Assembly: GCF_039541915.1 (NCBI RefSeq) | Contig: NZ_BAABHD010000024.1 | Coordinates: forward strand, 248,001-312,000 | DNA: 64,000 bases | Direction: 5' to 3' | Source of the DNA: Nibrella saemangeumensis | GTDB lineage: Bacteria > Bacteroidota > Bacteroidia > Cytophagales > Spirosomataceae | Shown here: piece by piece, positions 14,940-24,139 of the stretch | Layout of the letters: every line of letters begins with the position of its first letter | Numbering within the stretch: position 1 is the first letter of the stretch | Translations under genes and position numbers: made by a program | Notes under the pieces: model-generated | The model's database searches: none | The model's input: only the letters and a program-made list of their open reading frames with translations | Told to the model about the DNA's origin: nothing

Positions 14940-17504
14940 ATGATACACACAACCGTCGGTAATCTGGGGCATTTGTTTGTGATACTATCGTTTGTCACGG
15001 CATTGGTGGCTACGGTTGCCTACCTGAAAACGGCTTTAGGCAGTAAGGATCTGGCTGAAACGGCGCAGTGGCGAAAACTGGCCCGCGTGTCTTTCTACGT
15101 TCACGGTGCAGCCGTGGCAGGGGTCGTGGTCAGCCTCTTCTGGATTATCTACAATCACTATTTCGAATACCATTACGCCTGGAGTCACTCCTCCCTAGCG
15201 CTCCCCACGCACTACATGATCTCGTGTTTCTGGGAGGGTCAGGAGGGCAGTTTTCTCCTTTGGCTGTTCTGGAACGCCATCCTGGGCGTGATCCTGACGC
15301 GCACCGACAAGCGCTGGGAGGCCCCGATGATGACGGTCTTTGCCCTGGTGCAGGCGTTTCTGGCCTCCATGATTCTGGGGGTAGTCTTTGGTGAATCGTT
15401 CAAGATCGGCAGTTCGCCATTCCTGCTGCTGCGCGAAGCAATGCCCAATACGCCCATCTTCGCGACGGACCCCAACTTTGTGCCCAAAGATGGGAACGGT
15501 CTGAATCCGCTGTTGCAGAACTACTGGATGGTGATTCACCCGCCGACCCTGTTCCTCGGCTTTGCGCTGACGATGGTCCCCTTTGTCTACTGCATTGCGG
15601 GTCTGTGGCGTAACCAGCCGGTGGAGTGGATTCGGCCGGCGCTGCCTTGGTCGCTGCTAGCGGCTATGGTGTTGGGTGTGGGTATTCTGATGGGCGGTTA
15701 CTGGGCTTATGAGACGCTAAACTTCGGCGGCTACTGGAACTGGGACCCCGTCGAGAACTCAGTGTATGTACCGTGGCTGGTGCTAGTCGCGTCGATTCAC
15801 ACCATGCTCATTGCCAAACGCAGTTCGACGGGCCTGAAATCGGCCATTATTCTGTCGGTCGCTTCGTTTCTCCTGATTCTGTATTCTACCTTCCTGACCC
15901 GTAGTGGTATCCTGGGTAATGCCTCGGTGCACTCGTTCACCGACCTCGGTTTGTCGGGGCAGTTGCTGGTATACCTGCTGGCGTTTGTTGGCCTGGCCGT
16001 TGTACTGATGGTTCGTAAATGGAAACTGATCCCATCCGACGAAGAAGAGGCATCTGTCTACAGTAAAGAGTTCTGGTTGTTCATTGGAGCGACGGTGATC
16101 TGTCTGGCTAGTTTTCAGGTCTTGGCCACAACCTCGATTCCGGTTTACAACAAAGTAGCCGAATTGTTTGGTGTGGTATCCAACCTGGCGCTGCCCGCTG
16201 ATCAGATCGCCCACTACAATAAATTCCAGGTCTGGTTCTTTGTGGTTATCGCGTTATTAACCGGTATAGGTCAGTATCTGTGGTGGCGCAAAGTAGAGAA
16301 GGGCAACTGGCGTGCCCTGATGGCTCCGGCCCTGCTGACTCTGCTGGTGAGTGCCGCGCTCATAACCTTCGGCGAAATCCGGAATCCGGTGTATATGGCG
16401 CTGCTGGTAGCAGCCGTTTTTGCCCTGCTGGCCAACGGCACGATATTGCTTGGTATCTTCCGGGGCAACTATCGCTTATCGGGCGGTGCGGTTACCCATA
16501 TGGGGATGGCGCTGATGCTCATTGGGGTGCTGTTTTCCTCGGGCTTCTCGCGGGTTGTCTCGATCAACAACAGTGGTCTGATGATCTCCCGGAGCGAAGA
16601 GTTTACCAAAAATGACAACAAAGAAAATAAGGAAAACGTCTTGCTCTGGCTCAATCAGGCGGAGCGAATGGGCCCGTATACGCTCACTTATCGTGGTCAG
16701 CGCATCGAAATTCGCGATGTGCCGGGGTATGTACCCCGTAACTGGGTCGAAGTAATTGAAGGCGACTTCCACGGTGTTGCCCTGCGGGATATTGAGCAGA
16801 ACGGTAAGCTTTACCATAAAAAAGGCGATACGCTGGCGCTGTACCCCGAGAACATCTACTACGAAGTAGAATACCGCGAAGCCAACGGTAAGATTTTCAG
16901 CCTGTACCCCCGGGCACAGGTAAACGAGCAGATGGGCCTGCTCTCATCGCCCGACATTCGCCGGAAGCCCGGTAAAGATTTGTACACGTTCGTGTCGTCT
17001 ATCCCAGATCCCTCGTCGGAAAATCAGTGGAGCAAGACCGAAGAGTATAAAGTGTCGCTGAAAGATACGTTCTTCCTGAATGACTATGTGGCAGTTCTGG
17101 ACAATGTAGCACGTACCAATGAAGTGGAAGGTATGCAACTGGGCGCAGATGATGCCGCCGTAAAAGCGATGATCCGCGTGCTGGACAAGAACCAGGAGTA
17201 CACGCTGGAACCGGTGTTCGTGATTAAAGACCGGATGATTGGCCGTAAAGCCGACACCAGCGAGGAACTGGGCGTCCGGATTCAGCTGAACGAAATCAAC
17301 CCACAAACCGGCCAGTTTACCTTTGCCGTCAACCGGACGCAGCGCGACTATGTAGTGATGAAAGCGATGGAGAAGCCGCTGATTAACCTGTTGTGGATTG
17401 GTACCCTCATTCTCGTTATCGGCTTCACCATGGCCACGGTTCGCCGGTACCGCGAATATCACAAAATGAAAACCAAAGCCGGCCGTCAGGCGGAAATGGT
17501 CTGA
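14940..17504 (+). CDS. ccmF: Heme lyase CcmF (cytochrome c-type biogenesis, WWD protein)
   Basis: Large inner-membrane protein, 854 residues, that joins heme from CcmE to apocytochrome c. About 14 predicted helices. The WWD heme-binding loop is present at about residues 258-285 (GGYWAYETLNFGGYWNWDPVENSVYVPWL in two adjacent blocks), followed by the conserved His of ASIHTMLI. A periplasmic domain of about 270 residues (560-830), longer than in many CcmF proteins, precedes the last helix. CcmG and CcmH partners are not in the window. Confidence 0.95.
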   Translation: MIHTTVGNLGHLFVILSFVTALVATVAYLKTALGSKDLAETAQWRKLARVSFYVHGAAVAGVVVSLFWIIYNHYFEYHYAWSHSSLALPTHYMISCFWEGQEGSFLLWLFWNAILGVILTRTDKRWEAPMMTVFALVQAFLASMILGVVFGESFKIGSSPFLLLREAMPNTPIFATDPNFVPKDGNGLNPLLQNYWMVIHPPTLFLGFALTMVPFVYCIAGLWRNQPVEWIRPALPWSLLAAMVLGVGILMGGYWAYETLNFGGYWNWDPVENSVYVPWLVLVASIHTMLIAKRSSTGLKSAIILSVASFLLILYSTFLTRSGILGNASVHSFTDLGLSGQLLVYLLAFVGLAVVLMVRKWKLIPSDEEEASVYSKEFWLFIGATVICLASFQVLATTSIPVYNKVAELFGVVSNLALPADQIAHYNKFQVWFFVVIALLTGIGQYLWWRKVEKGNWRALMAPALLTLLVSAALITFGEIRNPVYMALLVAAVFALLANGTILLGIFRGNYRLSGGAVTHMGMALMLIGVLFSSGFSRVVSINNSGLMISRSEEFTKNDNKENKENVLLWLNQAERMGPYTLTYRGQRIEIRDVPGYVPRNWVEVIEGDFHGVALRDIEQNGKLYHKKGDTLALYPENIYYEVEYREANGKIFSLYPRAQVNEQMGLLSSPDIRRKPGKDLYTFVSSIPDPSSENQWSKTEEYKVSLKDTFFLNDYVAVLDNVARTNEVEGMQLGADDAAVKAMIRVLDKNQEYTLEPVFVIKDRMIGRKADTSEELGVRIQLNEINPQTGQFTFAVNRTQRDYVVMKAMEKPLINLLWIGTLILVIGFTMATVRRYREYHKMKTKAGRQAEMV

Positions 17505-17508
17505 TCCC

Positions 17509-17736
17509 ATGAAGTTAGTTGACACGCTCCTGCTGGCAGCTGCCATTGGCAGTCTGATTCTCTGGATTATGGAGTACATGCGGGTGGGCTTTGTAGAAAG
17601 CTATTGGTTACTCTTGGTCTGCCTCGCTTTTCTGTTCAGCTTTCAGTTTATCCGCCAGAAGCGCCGGCAGGAGAATAAAGAGGTTTCTCCCACAATCCGG
17701 CAAATGGCCGAGAACCAGAAGAAGAAAAAGAAGTAG
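17509..17736 (+). CDS. Small two-helix membrane protein at the end of the ccm operon
   Basis: A 75-residue protein starting 4 bp after the ccmF stop, so it is almost certainly co-transcribed and probably translationally coupled. It has two predicted helices (about 4-22 and 31-49) joined by the short loop MRVGFVESYW, and a very basic tail ending in six lysines in a row after one Gln. No family is recognised. Its location suggests a role in cytochrome c assembly or insertion of CcmF, but this is only context. Confidence 0.7.
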   Translation: MKLVDTLLLAAAIGSLILWIMEYMRVGFVESYWLLLVCLAFLFSFQFIRQKRRQENKEVSPTIRQMAENQKKKKK

Positions 17737-17744
17737 TTTTTTGT

Positions 17745-17815
17745 CATCCCGACGCAGGAGGGGTCTTTAATTTGGCTTGCTCAGCAACGTTTGAGATCCC
17801 TCCTGCGTCGGGATG
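17745..17815. repeat. 18-bp inverted repeat of the GTCATYCCGA family
   Basis: CATCCCGACGCAGGAGGG (17745-17762) is repeated in perfect inverted form at 17798-17815, and wobble pairs extend the stem inward. Six Ts precede the left arm. It lies after the ccm operon and its right arm carries an ATG at 17813 that would extend the next gene; that ATG is therefore probably not the true start. Confidence 0.75.
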
Positions 17816-17836
17816 CAAAGTTCCACACAAACCAAA

Positions 17837-19132
17837 ATGGAATCCTACAGCCTGCTTTTCGGTGCCCTGCTTGCTCTGGTTATGGCCGGATTTTTTTCGG
17901 CGATAGAGATGGCGTATGTCTCAGTGAACCGGCTGTACTTTGAGTTGCACAGCAAGCAGGGACCGCTGGGCGAAAAGCTGGTCAGCAAGTTTCTGAAGAA
18001 CCCGATTTTATTTATTGGAACTACCCTGACCGGCAATACCTTATTTCTGGTGCTGTACGCGGTGCTGGGTGTTACGTTCCTGAATCCGCTGCTGATGGCA
18101 ATATTGCCGGATAATTACGACAATGCAGCCGCGCTGATTCTGCTCCAGACGTTTATTCTGACGCTCCTGTTTCTACCTGTTGCCGATTACCTGCCCAAGA
18201 GCTTAGCGTTAATTCACCCCGATGCGTTTCTGGAACGTCTGGCTGTTCCCATCTGGATTATTTACCAGGCCATTGCTCCGCTGGTTCGGGTTCTTGTTGG
18301 CATAGCCCGGCTGTTTATCCGTTACATTATGGGGCGCCAGTATTCAGAAATACGGCCGGTTTTCGGGTTGACAGATCTAAACAATTACCTCCAGCAACTC
18401 AACCAGAAGGTAGACCCGGAGGAAGAGATTGAGGTGGATACCCGTATTTTTAACAATGCCATTGAGCTGCGGGACGTCCGGGTGCGCGACTGCATGATTC
18501 CCCGCACGGAGATAGCCGCGGTGTCTGTTGATGACAGCATTGACGAACTCCGTCACGAATTTCAGGAGACAGGGCACTCTAAAATCATTGTCTACCGCGA
18601 TAACATCGATGACATAATCGGCTACTGTCACGCGGTGGCTTTATTCCAGAGACCCTCCAGCATTGAAAGCATCCTGACACCCATACTGACGGTTCCGGAG
18701 ACGATGCCGGCCCAGGATCTGATGCTACGGTTTATCGGCGAACGCAAGAGCCTGGCCCTGGTCGTTGATGAATTTGGTGGTACCTCAGGCATCATCAGCG
18801 TTGAGGATATTGTTGAGCAGATCTTCGGGGAAATTCAGGATGAGTACGATACCAATGAGGACTGGACCGAGCGGCAAATCGACGACAATACCTACCTGCT
18901 CAGTGCCCGTCATGAGATCGAATACCTCAACGAAAAATACAACTGGAGCATTCCGGAAGGTGATTATGATACCCTGGGCGGTCTGCTTCTGGCGATTAAT
19001 GAAGACCTGCCCAACGAAAACGAGGTAATCGAACTGCCGCCGTTTGTCTTTACAGTAGTCTCCATGGACGGTACCCGAATCGATACCGTGAAAGTGCAGG
19101 TCAGCCAGAAAGGCGAAGACTTTGATACCTGA
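17837..19132 (+). CDS. Hemolysin C/CorC family protein (DUF21/CNNM, CBS pair, CorC_HlyC domain)
   Basis: Inner-membrane protein of 431 residues. It has a DUF21/CNNM domain with three or four helices (about 1-180), a CBS pair (about 205-320; VRDCMIPRTEIAAVSVDDS and the downstream LALVVDEFGGTSGIISVEDIVEQIFG) and a C-terminal transporter-associated CorC_HlyC domain (about 340-425). Relatives are linked to Mg/Co efflux, and in this phylum to the gliding protein GldE; the sequence alone does not separate them. The ATG at 17837 is chosen because the upstream one lies inside an inverted repeat. Confidence 0.88.
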   Translation: MESYSLLFGALLALVMAGFFSAIEMAYVSVNRLYFELHSKQGPLGEKLVSKFLKNPILFIGTTLTGNTLFLVLYAVLGVTFLNPLLMAILPDNYDNAAALILLQTFILTLLFLPVADYLPKSLALIHPDAFLERLAVPIWIIYQAIAPLVRVLVGIARLFIRYIMGRQYSEIRPVFGLTDLNNYLQQLNQKVDPEEEIEVDTRIFNNAIELRDVRVRDCMIPRTEIAAVSVDDSIDELRHEFQETGHSKIIVYRDNIDDIIGYCHAVALFQRPSSIESILTPILTVPETMPAQDLMLRFIGERKSLALVVDEFGGTSGIISVEDIVEQIFGEIQDEYDTNEDWTERQIDDNTYLLSARHEIEYLNEKYNWSIPEGDYDTLGGLLLAINEDLPNENEVIELPPFVFTVVSMDGTRIDTVKVQVSQKGEDFDT

Positions 19133-19141
19133 CCGGATGGC

Positions 19142-20677
19142 TTACACAGGCAGATAGAGCCGGAACGTAGCGCCCTCCCCCATCCGGCTGCTGGCCCGGA
19201 TATACCCCCGGTGATTGTCCATTACCTTTTTGCAGATCGCTAAGCCAATACCCGTCCCGGCGTATTGATTACGGCCGTGCAGCCGCTGGAAAATAACGAA
19301 AATACGGTCGAGGTAGCGTTCATCAAAACCAATACCGTTGTCGGTCAGGCAGATTTCATAAAACGCCTGGTGCTCGTCAGACAGCGCAACATTTGGTATG
19401 GCTGTACCGTCTACCCGTTGGGTCGTAATGTGGATGTAGGGCTGAACACCCTTTCTGACAAACTTCAGCGCGTTGGAAAGCAGATTCTGAAATACCCGGC
19501 GCAACTGAGACGGATCGCCTTTGATAACCGGCAAATCGTCGCTGTCGATGCAGGCCTGTTTATCACGAAGCGTTAACTCCAGATCGTTGATCACCTCGGC
19601 CAGGACAATATTCAGATTAACGCCCTGGTGCGGGTTGTGCTCCGTAGCCAGCTTGGAGTACGTCAGCAAATCCCGGATCAAACCTGACATTCGGGATGCC
19701 GCCGACTGCATCCGCCCGACCAAATCAGCGCCGTTCTCGCCCAGGTTGTATGCGTACTGATTGGCTAATACATCGCCGAAAGACTGAATTTTGCGAAGCG
19801 GCTCCTGTAAGTCGTGGGAAGCTACGTAGGCAAACTGTTCCAGACTTTCATTCGAGCGCTTCAGTTCCACGATGTACTGCTCCATCTGCCGGTGATACCG
19901 CCGGGTCATGGTTATGTCCCGGTAAATAGCCATGGTCATCAGGGTTTCGCCATGCTCATCCGTAACGGGACCGACAAATACTTCATACACGCGCTCCCCG
20001 ATGGGCTGAATCAGCGTACGGGTCAGGCCGGTCATGGCATCCTCAAAATATTGCGTCATCTCCGCCTGAAGGACGGGATTCAGAGCCTGCCCGATTCGCC
20101 AGCCAATAATCTCTTCCGGCTCGGGCGTGGCAAACAGATCAGCCGGCAGTTCACCATTGGCCAGGATCACCCGCAGATCAGGGCCCACCACCAGTGCCCC
20201 TACATCGGGCACATTGCGCGACATGGTGTTGAAGAGGTACGCTTTCTTTTGCAGCGCCAGTTTGGCCTTCCGCATCTCGGTGATGTCGTTGATCGAAACA
20301 ACAACATGTTCTCCATCGCCGGCGGGCGTCAGTGTGATGAGGAGCCAACCCGTGTTGCCCGTCCGTTCTATCGTGTAGTACTGCTCAAACTGCTCCGCTT
20401 CTCCTGTTTGCCACACCCGCAGTGCCACTTCCCCTAACTGCGCCGACCAATCATTGGGAAACAGGGTGCTGACCGACCGGCCAAGCAGCAGGTTCAGCTT
20501 TACGCCGGTCAGTTCACTCGCGCGCCGGTTGGTCAGGGCCAGCCGGAAATCCATGGCGTCGGTACTCGCTGAACTGAGCGCCTGAAGGACCATTATTCCA
20601 CTGGCGGAGTGATCCAGAGCAAGTTGCCATAACGGAGACACGGTGGTTTTAGAAAGAAGAGGTACAGGTACATTCAT
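19142..20677 (-). CDS. PAS-domain sensor histidine kinase
   Basis: Soluble-looking histidine kinase of 511 residues with no membrane helix. Two PAS domains (about 15-130 and 145-265; SINDITEMRKAKLALQ and YRDITMTRRYHRQM mark their ends) precede a HisKA dimerisation domain with the phospho-acceptor His in YVASHDLQEPLRK (about residue 287). The HATPase_c domain has NLLSNALKF (N box), TDNGIGFDERY (G1) and GTGIGLAICKK (G2). The bacteriophytochrome-type ASHDLQEPLR box is typical of this group. No response regulator is adjacent. Its end is 10 bp from the convergent CorC-type gene. Confidence 0.92.
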   Translation of the reverse strand: MNVPVPLLSKTTVSPLWQLALDHSASGIMVLQALSSASTDAMDFRLALTNRRASELTGVKLNLLLGRSVSTLFPNDWSAQLGEVALRVWQTGEAEQFEQYYTIERTGNTGWLLITLTPAGDGEHVVVSINDITEMRKAKLALQKKAYLFNTMSRNVPDVGALVVGPDLRVILANGELPADLFATPEPEEIIGWRIGQALNPVLQAEMTQYFEDAMTGLTRTLIQPIGERVYEVFVGPVTDEHGETLMTMAIYRDITMTRRYHRQMEQYIVELKRSNESLEQFAYVASHDLQEPLRKIQSFGDVLANQYAYNLGENGADLVGRMQSAASRMSGLIRDLLTYSKLATEHNPHQGVNLNIVLAEVINDLELTLRDKQACIDSDDLPVIKGDPSQLRRVFQNLLSNALKFVRKGVQPYIHITTQRVDGTAIPNVALSDEHQAFYEICLTDNGIGFDERYLDRIFVIFQRLHGRNQYAGTGIGLAICKKVMDNHRGYIRASSRMGEGATFRLYLPV

Positions 20678-20797
20678 GAGCTACTACACGTCAGGGTGTC
20701 CTGAGATAAGAACCTAAATTACCAGTAGTCCCATAGAACATCAACCAAGCTTCTTTCGTATCAGAAAATATTTATCGAACGGCAACGGTGTGAAACG

Positions 20798-21928
20798 TTA
20801 CTTTTTGCCGGTTACTTTCCGGATAACTTCCACTTCATCGGCCAGGTACGGCTTGCCGTCCGGCGTCAGAATCTCATGGTGCCAGACCGAGGGCTGGCGA
20901 CCACTGGCATACGGCTTTTCCCAGCTATCCCACGGCAGAAACGTCTGCGTCTTACCGGCTACAAAACCCCAGTTCATCATACCCACATTCAGCTTTTTAG
21001 CCACCGGCAAATGCGTCTGAAACTGGCTTTTCACGCTGCGGGCCAGAAACTCGGTACAGACAACCGGACGTCCTGTCTGTTGCAGCGCGGTCGCCATCTT
21101 CTGAAAGGACGCCACATCCGCGTAGTGGTGGAACGTGATAAAATCGGAGTTTTCCAGCTGGATCGTTTCAATTGGTTTCCAGGCCGCCGGATTGCTCCAG
21201 TCGCGGTTCTCCCAGGCAACCCACACGGCCGACGTCAGCGGCTGTATGGGCCTGGCCAACCGCGCCCACTGAAATACCTGCGGCAGCAGCCGGGCTACCA
21301 GATCGGCCTTGCCGGCCGGCTCGTGCTGGCCGTAGCTGCTGGTATTGGGATTATCGGGTTCGTTCCAAACGTCCCACGCCAGAATGCGCTTATCTTTCCG
21401 GAACGCCCCGACCACGCCTTTAACGTATGACTCCAGCCGGTGGTGCTCTCCATCGTCGGCCAGGGCCTCGGCCCCGGGACTCTGCAGCCAGCCGGAGTTA
21501 TGCACGCCCGGCTTCGGGTCAAGCTGCTTCCCCATTTTGGGGAACGGGTCCCAGCACGAGTCAAACAGTACCAGCATAGGCCGGATGTTATGCTTCTCGC
21601 AGATAGACAGAAACGTATCCAGGTTCGTTTTAAACGATTTTTCGTCGCGCTCCCACAGCAGATCGTGCAGAAAGACCCGCAATGTATTAACCCCTATGGC
21701 CTCGGCCCAGCCCAGTTCCTTATCGATCGTAGCCGGATCGAACGTTTCGGGCTGAAACATTTCAAGCTGGTTAATGGCATTGGCTGGCACGTAGTTGGGG
21801 CCAAACAGCCACGGCTGATCACCATACCAGCTATTGGCTTTGCTGCGACTCCAGCGGCCGGGGGCATCTTTTTGCGCCCACGCCAGGGAGGTAATCAGCA
21901 ACAGACCAAGCAGGAGAAGTCGCTTCAT
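20798..21928 (-). CDS. Secreted cellulase-family (GH5-like) glycoside hydrolase
   Basis: Exported enzyme of 376 residues. A signal peptide (about 1-18, ending SLAWA) is followed by a TIM-barrel of the cellulase/GH5 type. The acid/base glutamate is seen in WDVWNEPDNP (about residue 184) and the probable nucleophile in VVCTEFLAR (about residue 290). Substrate is unknown; relatives in this phylum are often called 1,4-beta-xylanase or mannanase. It is downstream of the D-2-hydroxyacid dehydrogenase (24-bp gap) and may share its transcript. Confidence 0.85.
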   Translation of the reverse strand: MKRLLLLGLLLITSLAWAQKDAPGRWSRSKANSWYGDQPWLFGPNYVPANAINQLEMFQPETFDPATIDKELGWAEAIGVNTLRVFLHDLLWERDEKSFKTNLDTFLSICEKHNIRPMLVLFDSCWDPFPKMGKQLDPKPGVHNSGWLQSPGAEALADDGEHHRLESYVKGVVGAFRKDKRILAWDVWNEPDNPNTSSYGQHEPAGKADLVARLLPQVFQWARLARPIQPLTSAVWVAWENRDWSNPAAWKPIETIQLENSDFITFHHYADVASFQKMATALQQTGRPVVCTEFLARSVKSQFQTHLPVAKKLNVGMMNWGFVAGKTQTFLPWDSWEKPYASGRQPSVWHHEILTPDGKPYLADEVEVIRKVTGKK

Positions 21929-21952
21929 CGTAGTAAAGTTACGGTTTGAACA

Positions 21953-22939
21953 TTAGTAACCGCGGCTAAAATCTACCACATTCTCCAGTGGCTCTCCCGC
22001 CCGGTACCGGTCTAAATTACGCAGAAAAACGCGTACCTTATCCGCATTCTCTTCGGCATACCCCCCACCCGTATGCTGGGTCAGCAGGACATTGGTCATC
22101 GACCAGAGCGGACTCTCGCCCGGCAGGGGCTCCTGGTAGGTAACGTCCAATACCGCCCCCGCCAGCCGGTTATGCTGCAGCGCATCGGTCAGCGCCGGTT
22201 CATCAATGGCCGAGCCCCGACCGACATTAACCACCACCGCCGACGGTTTCATCAGTGCCAGCCGCTGGGCCGACAGTGTATTTTTTGTTTCCTCCGTATC
22301 CGGCAGCGCGGCCATGATAATATCGGCTTCCGGCAGCAGTTCGTCGAGGTCTTCGACGGTCGGTGCCTGACTGCGCCGGACGAGGGTAACGTGGCAATCG
22401 AACCCGCGCAGGATCTTCATGATGGTTTCGCCGATGGCCCCGGCACCGAGTACCAGCACCCGCTTCCGGTACAGCAGGTTCATCTGCGGGCGCAATTCGC
22501 CACCTACCCACCGGCTCTGGGCCTGCAAACGGGCCAGTTCATCAATTTTCCGGTACAGGGCCATCACGCCGGCCACCGCGGTTTCGGCAACGGGCTGTCC
22601 GAAAAAGCCCCGCAGGTTGGTTACCGTGACGGATTGTAATTCAGGCCGGGTCCAGTCCAGCGCCAGATACGGATCAAAGCCGGCCGAGTACAGCTGCACC
22701 CAGCGAAGGTTCCGGCTCTCGGCCCACCAGTCGGCTGGTGGATTGCCAAATACGACTTCGGCTTGCAGAAAAGCTTCTTTGCGCTGCGCTGCGGGCAAAT
22801 CCTGTCCCCACACACAGGTATCGGTATCAGTCGAAACGCCGGGCGACGAACTGTCGGGTGACGAAACGCCGGTCTGCAGCGCTTGCGTGAGTAAATCGCG
22901 TTCGGCCTCCGGCAGGGGAAAATGGATATAAATCATCAT
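21953..22939 (-). CDS. D-2-hydroxyacid dehydrogenase, NAD(P)-dependent
   Basis: Cytosolic oxidoreductase of 328 residues. The Rossmann motif is VLGAGAIGETI (about 150-160), the catalytic Arg lies in NVGRGSAIDEPAL, the conserved Glu in YQEPLPGESPLW, and the catalytic His in LLTQHTGGGYAEE. It belongs to the hydroxypyruvate/glyoxylate reductase-like subgroup, and the substrate is not predictable. The start may be the first or second of two adjacent Met codons. It sits between the GH43 gene (26 bp upstream) and the GH5-like gene on the same strand, suggesting one transcription unit. Confidence 0.88.
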   Translation of the reverse strand: MMIYIHFPLPEAERDLLTQALQTGVSSPDSSSPGVSTDTDTCVWGQDLPAAQRKEAFLQAEVVFGNPPADWWAESRNLRWVQLYSAGFDPYLALDWTRPELQSVTVTNLRGFFGQPVAETAVAGVMALYRKIDELARLQAQSRWVGGELRPQMNLLYRKRVLVLGAGAIGETIMKILRGFDCHVTLVRRSQAPTVEDLDELLPEADIIMAALPDTEETKNTLSAQRLALMKPSAVVVNVGRGSAIDEPALTDALQHNRLAGAVLDVTYQEPLPGESPLWSMTNVLLTQHTGGGYAEENADKVRVFLRNLDRYRAGEPLENVVDFSRGY

Positions 22940-22965
22940 AAGTTTGATAGTTGTCTTCTAGCTTA

Positions 22966-24009
22966 TTATTCGCCCGAAGGTGCCGGCATTGGCGTTTTGG
23001 GTAATGGTTTTCCAAAATTTGGCGTACCGTCGGGGTTCCAGCTGAAGCGCTGGGCGTGGGGAGCCCGTTTGTTGCCGCAGCCGTCGGTTTCGCTGGGGTT
23101 GGCGTGGTAGAGAATCCAGTCCTCCCGCCCATCGGGCGATTTGAAGAACGAGTTATGTCCAGGGGCAAATACGCCATTTTCCGGAGCCTGTACAAATACC
23201 GGCTGCGGGCTTTTTCGCCAGTTTACGGCCTTCAGCAGGCTACCGCTGCCGTCGTACTGCAACTGTCCCAGGCAGTAGTCGCGCCAGCAGGCATTGGCAG
23301 AATAGACGATAAACAGGTTTTTGTCTTTCCGCAGAAACTGTGGGCCTTCGTTCACCAGCACCTGGGGTACCTCACCGTTCTTCTGCCATTCTTCGGGCAC
23401 ATCGCCATGCATTTCCCAGGGCAGGTCAGGCTTGCTGAGCCGCACGCGGTCGCCTTTCATGGTCCAGGGATTTTTCAGCCGGGCGATGTAAATATCCTGC
23501 CGTCCGTTTATGGCTCCCTCCCAGCCCGACCAGATCGCGAATAATTTGCCTTTATGCTCAAAAACCGACAGATCAATTGCCCAGTGATCACCGGGATCGG
23601 CAAGTTTACCCTTCAGGACCCATTCGCCCTGCATCGGATCGGCCGACGCATTTTCCAGTACCCACATCCGGTGATTGACATTGCGGCCATCGTCGGCTGC
23701 GAAGTAGATATACCATTTACCGTTCAGGAAATGGATCTCCGGTGCCCATAGCTGCTTCGAGTACGGGCCCGACGCGGGTGGGGTGTACACGGTTTTCCGG
23801 TCGGCCGTGCCCAGGTCGGCCATGTGGCGGGTACGCCAGAGATCGAGCCGGTTACCCACGGTGTTCATGTAGTAGTACCAGCCGTCTTTATAGACTACCC
23901 AGGGGTCAGGCCCGGATGCTTTTAGGGGATTGGTAAGCGTGCGCTGCGCCCAGGCAGGGGTCAGCACCAGAAGAAACAGAAAGAGTGAGAGAAGGGATAA
24001 TCGGCGCAT
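22966..24009 (-). CDS. Secreted glycoside hydrolase family 43 protein
   Basis: Exported five-bladed beta-propeller glycosidase of 347 residues, probably an arabinofuranosidase, xylosidase or galactosidase. The signal peptide ends TPAWAQ. The three GH43 catalytic carboxylates fit: D35 in GPDPWVVYKDG (base), Asp near residue 146 in AIDLSVFEHKG (pKa modulator), and Glu near residue 218 in NEGPQFLRKD (acid). The frame runs 9 codons further upstream, but the ATG at 24009 gives a proper signal peptide. Tandem AAAGAGYG octamers lie 60 bp upstream. Confidence 0.88.
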   Translation of the reverse strand: MRRLSLLSLFLFLLVLTPAWAQRTLTNPLKASGPDPWVVYKDGWYYYMNTVGNRLDLWRTRHMADLGTADRKTVYTPPASGPYSKQLWAPEIHFLNGKWYIYFAADDGRNVNHRMWVLENASADPMQGEWVLKGKLADPGDHWAIDLSVFEHKGKLFAIWSGWEGAINGRQDIYIARLKNPWTMKGDRVRLSKPDLPWEMHGDVPEEWQKNGEVPQVLVNEGPQFLRKDKNLFIVYSANACWRDYCLGQLQYDGSGSLLKAVNWRKSPQPVFVQAPENGVFAPGHNSFFKSPDGREDWILYHANPSETDGCGNKRAPHAQRFSWNPDGTPNFGKPLPKTPMPAPSGE

Positions 24010-24069
24010 ACGTATAAAGCTATATTCTAAAGGCATTGGGCAGGCTTTTCTATCGCTGCACGGGGAGAT

Positions 24070-24101
24070 AAAGAGTGAAAGGGCGAAAGAGTGAAAGAGC
24101 G
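24070..24101. repeat. Four tandem AAAGRGYG octamers
   Basis: AAAGAGTG, AAAGGGCG, AAAGAGTG and AAAGAGCG follow one another without gaps upstream of the GH43 gene. The unit is the same as in the array at 2957-3008. Confidence 0.8.
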
Positions 24102-24139
24102 GGTGCCGGGCAGACGGAAAATACTGTTTTTCAGCTCCT

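Noticed and set aside
17813..17836. Upstream ATG for the CorC-type gene
   Set aside because: The ATG is part of the right arm of an inverted repeat and the added residues are polar; the ATG at 17837 directly precedes the first membrane helix.
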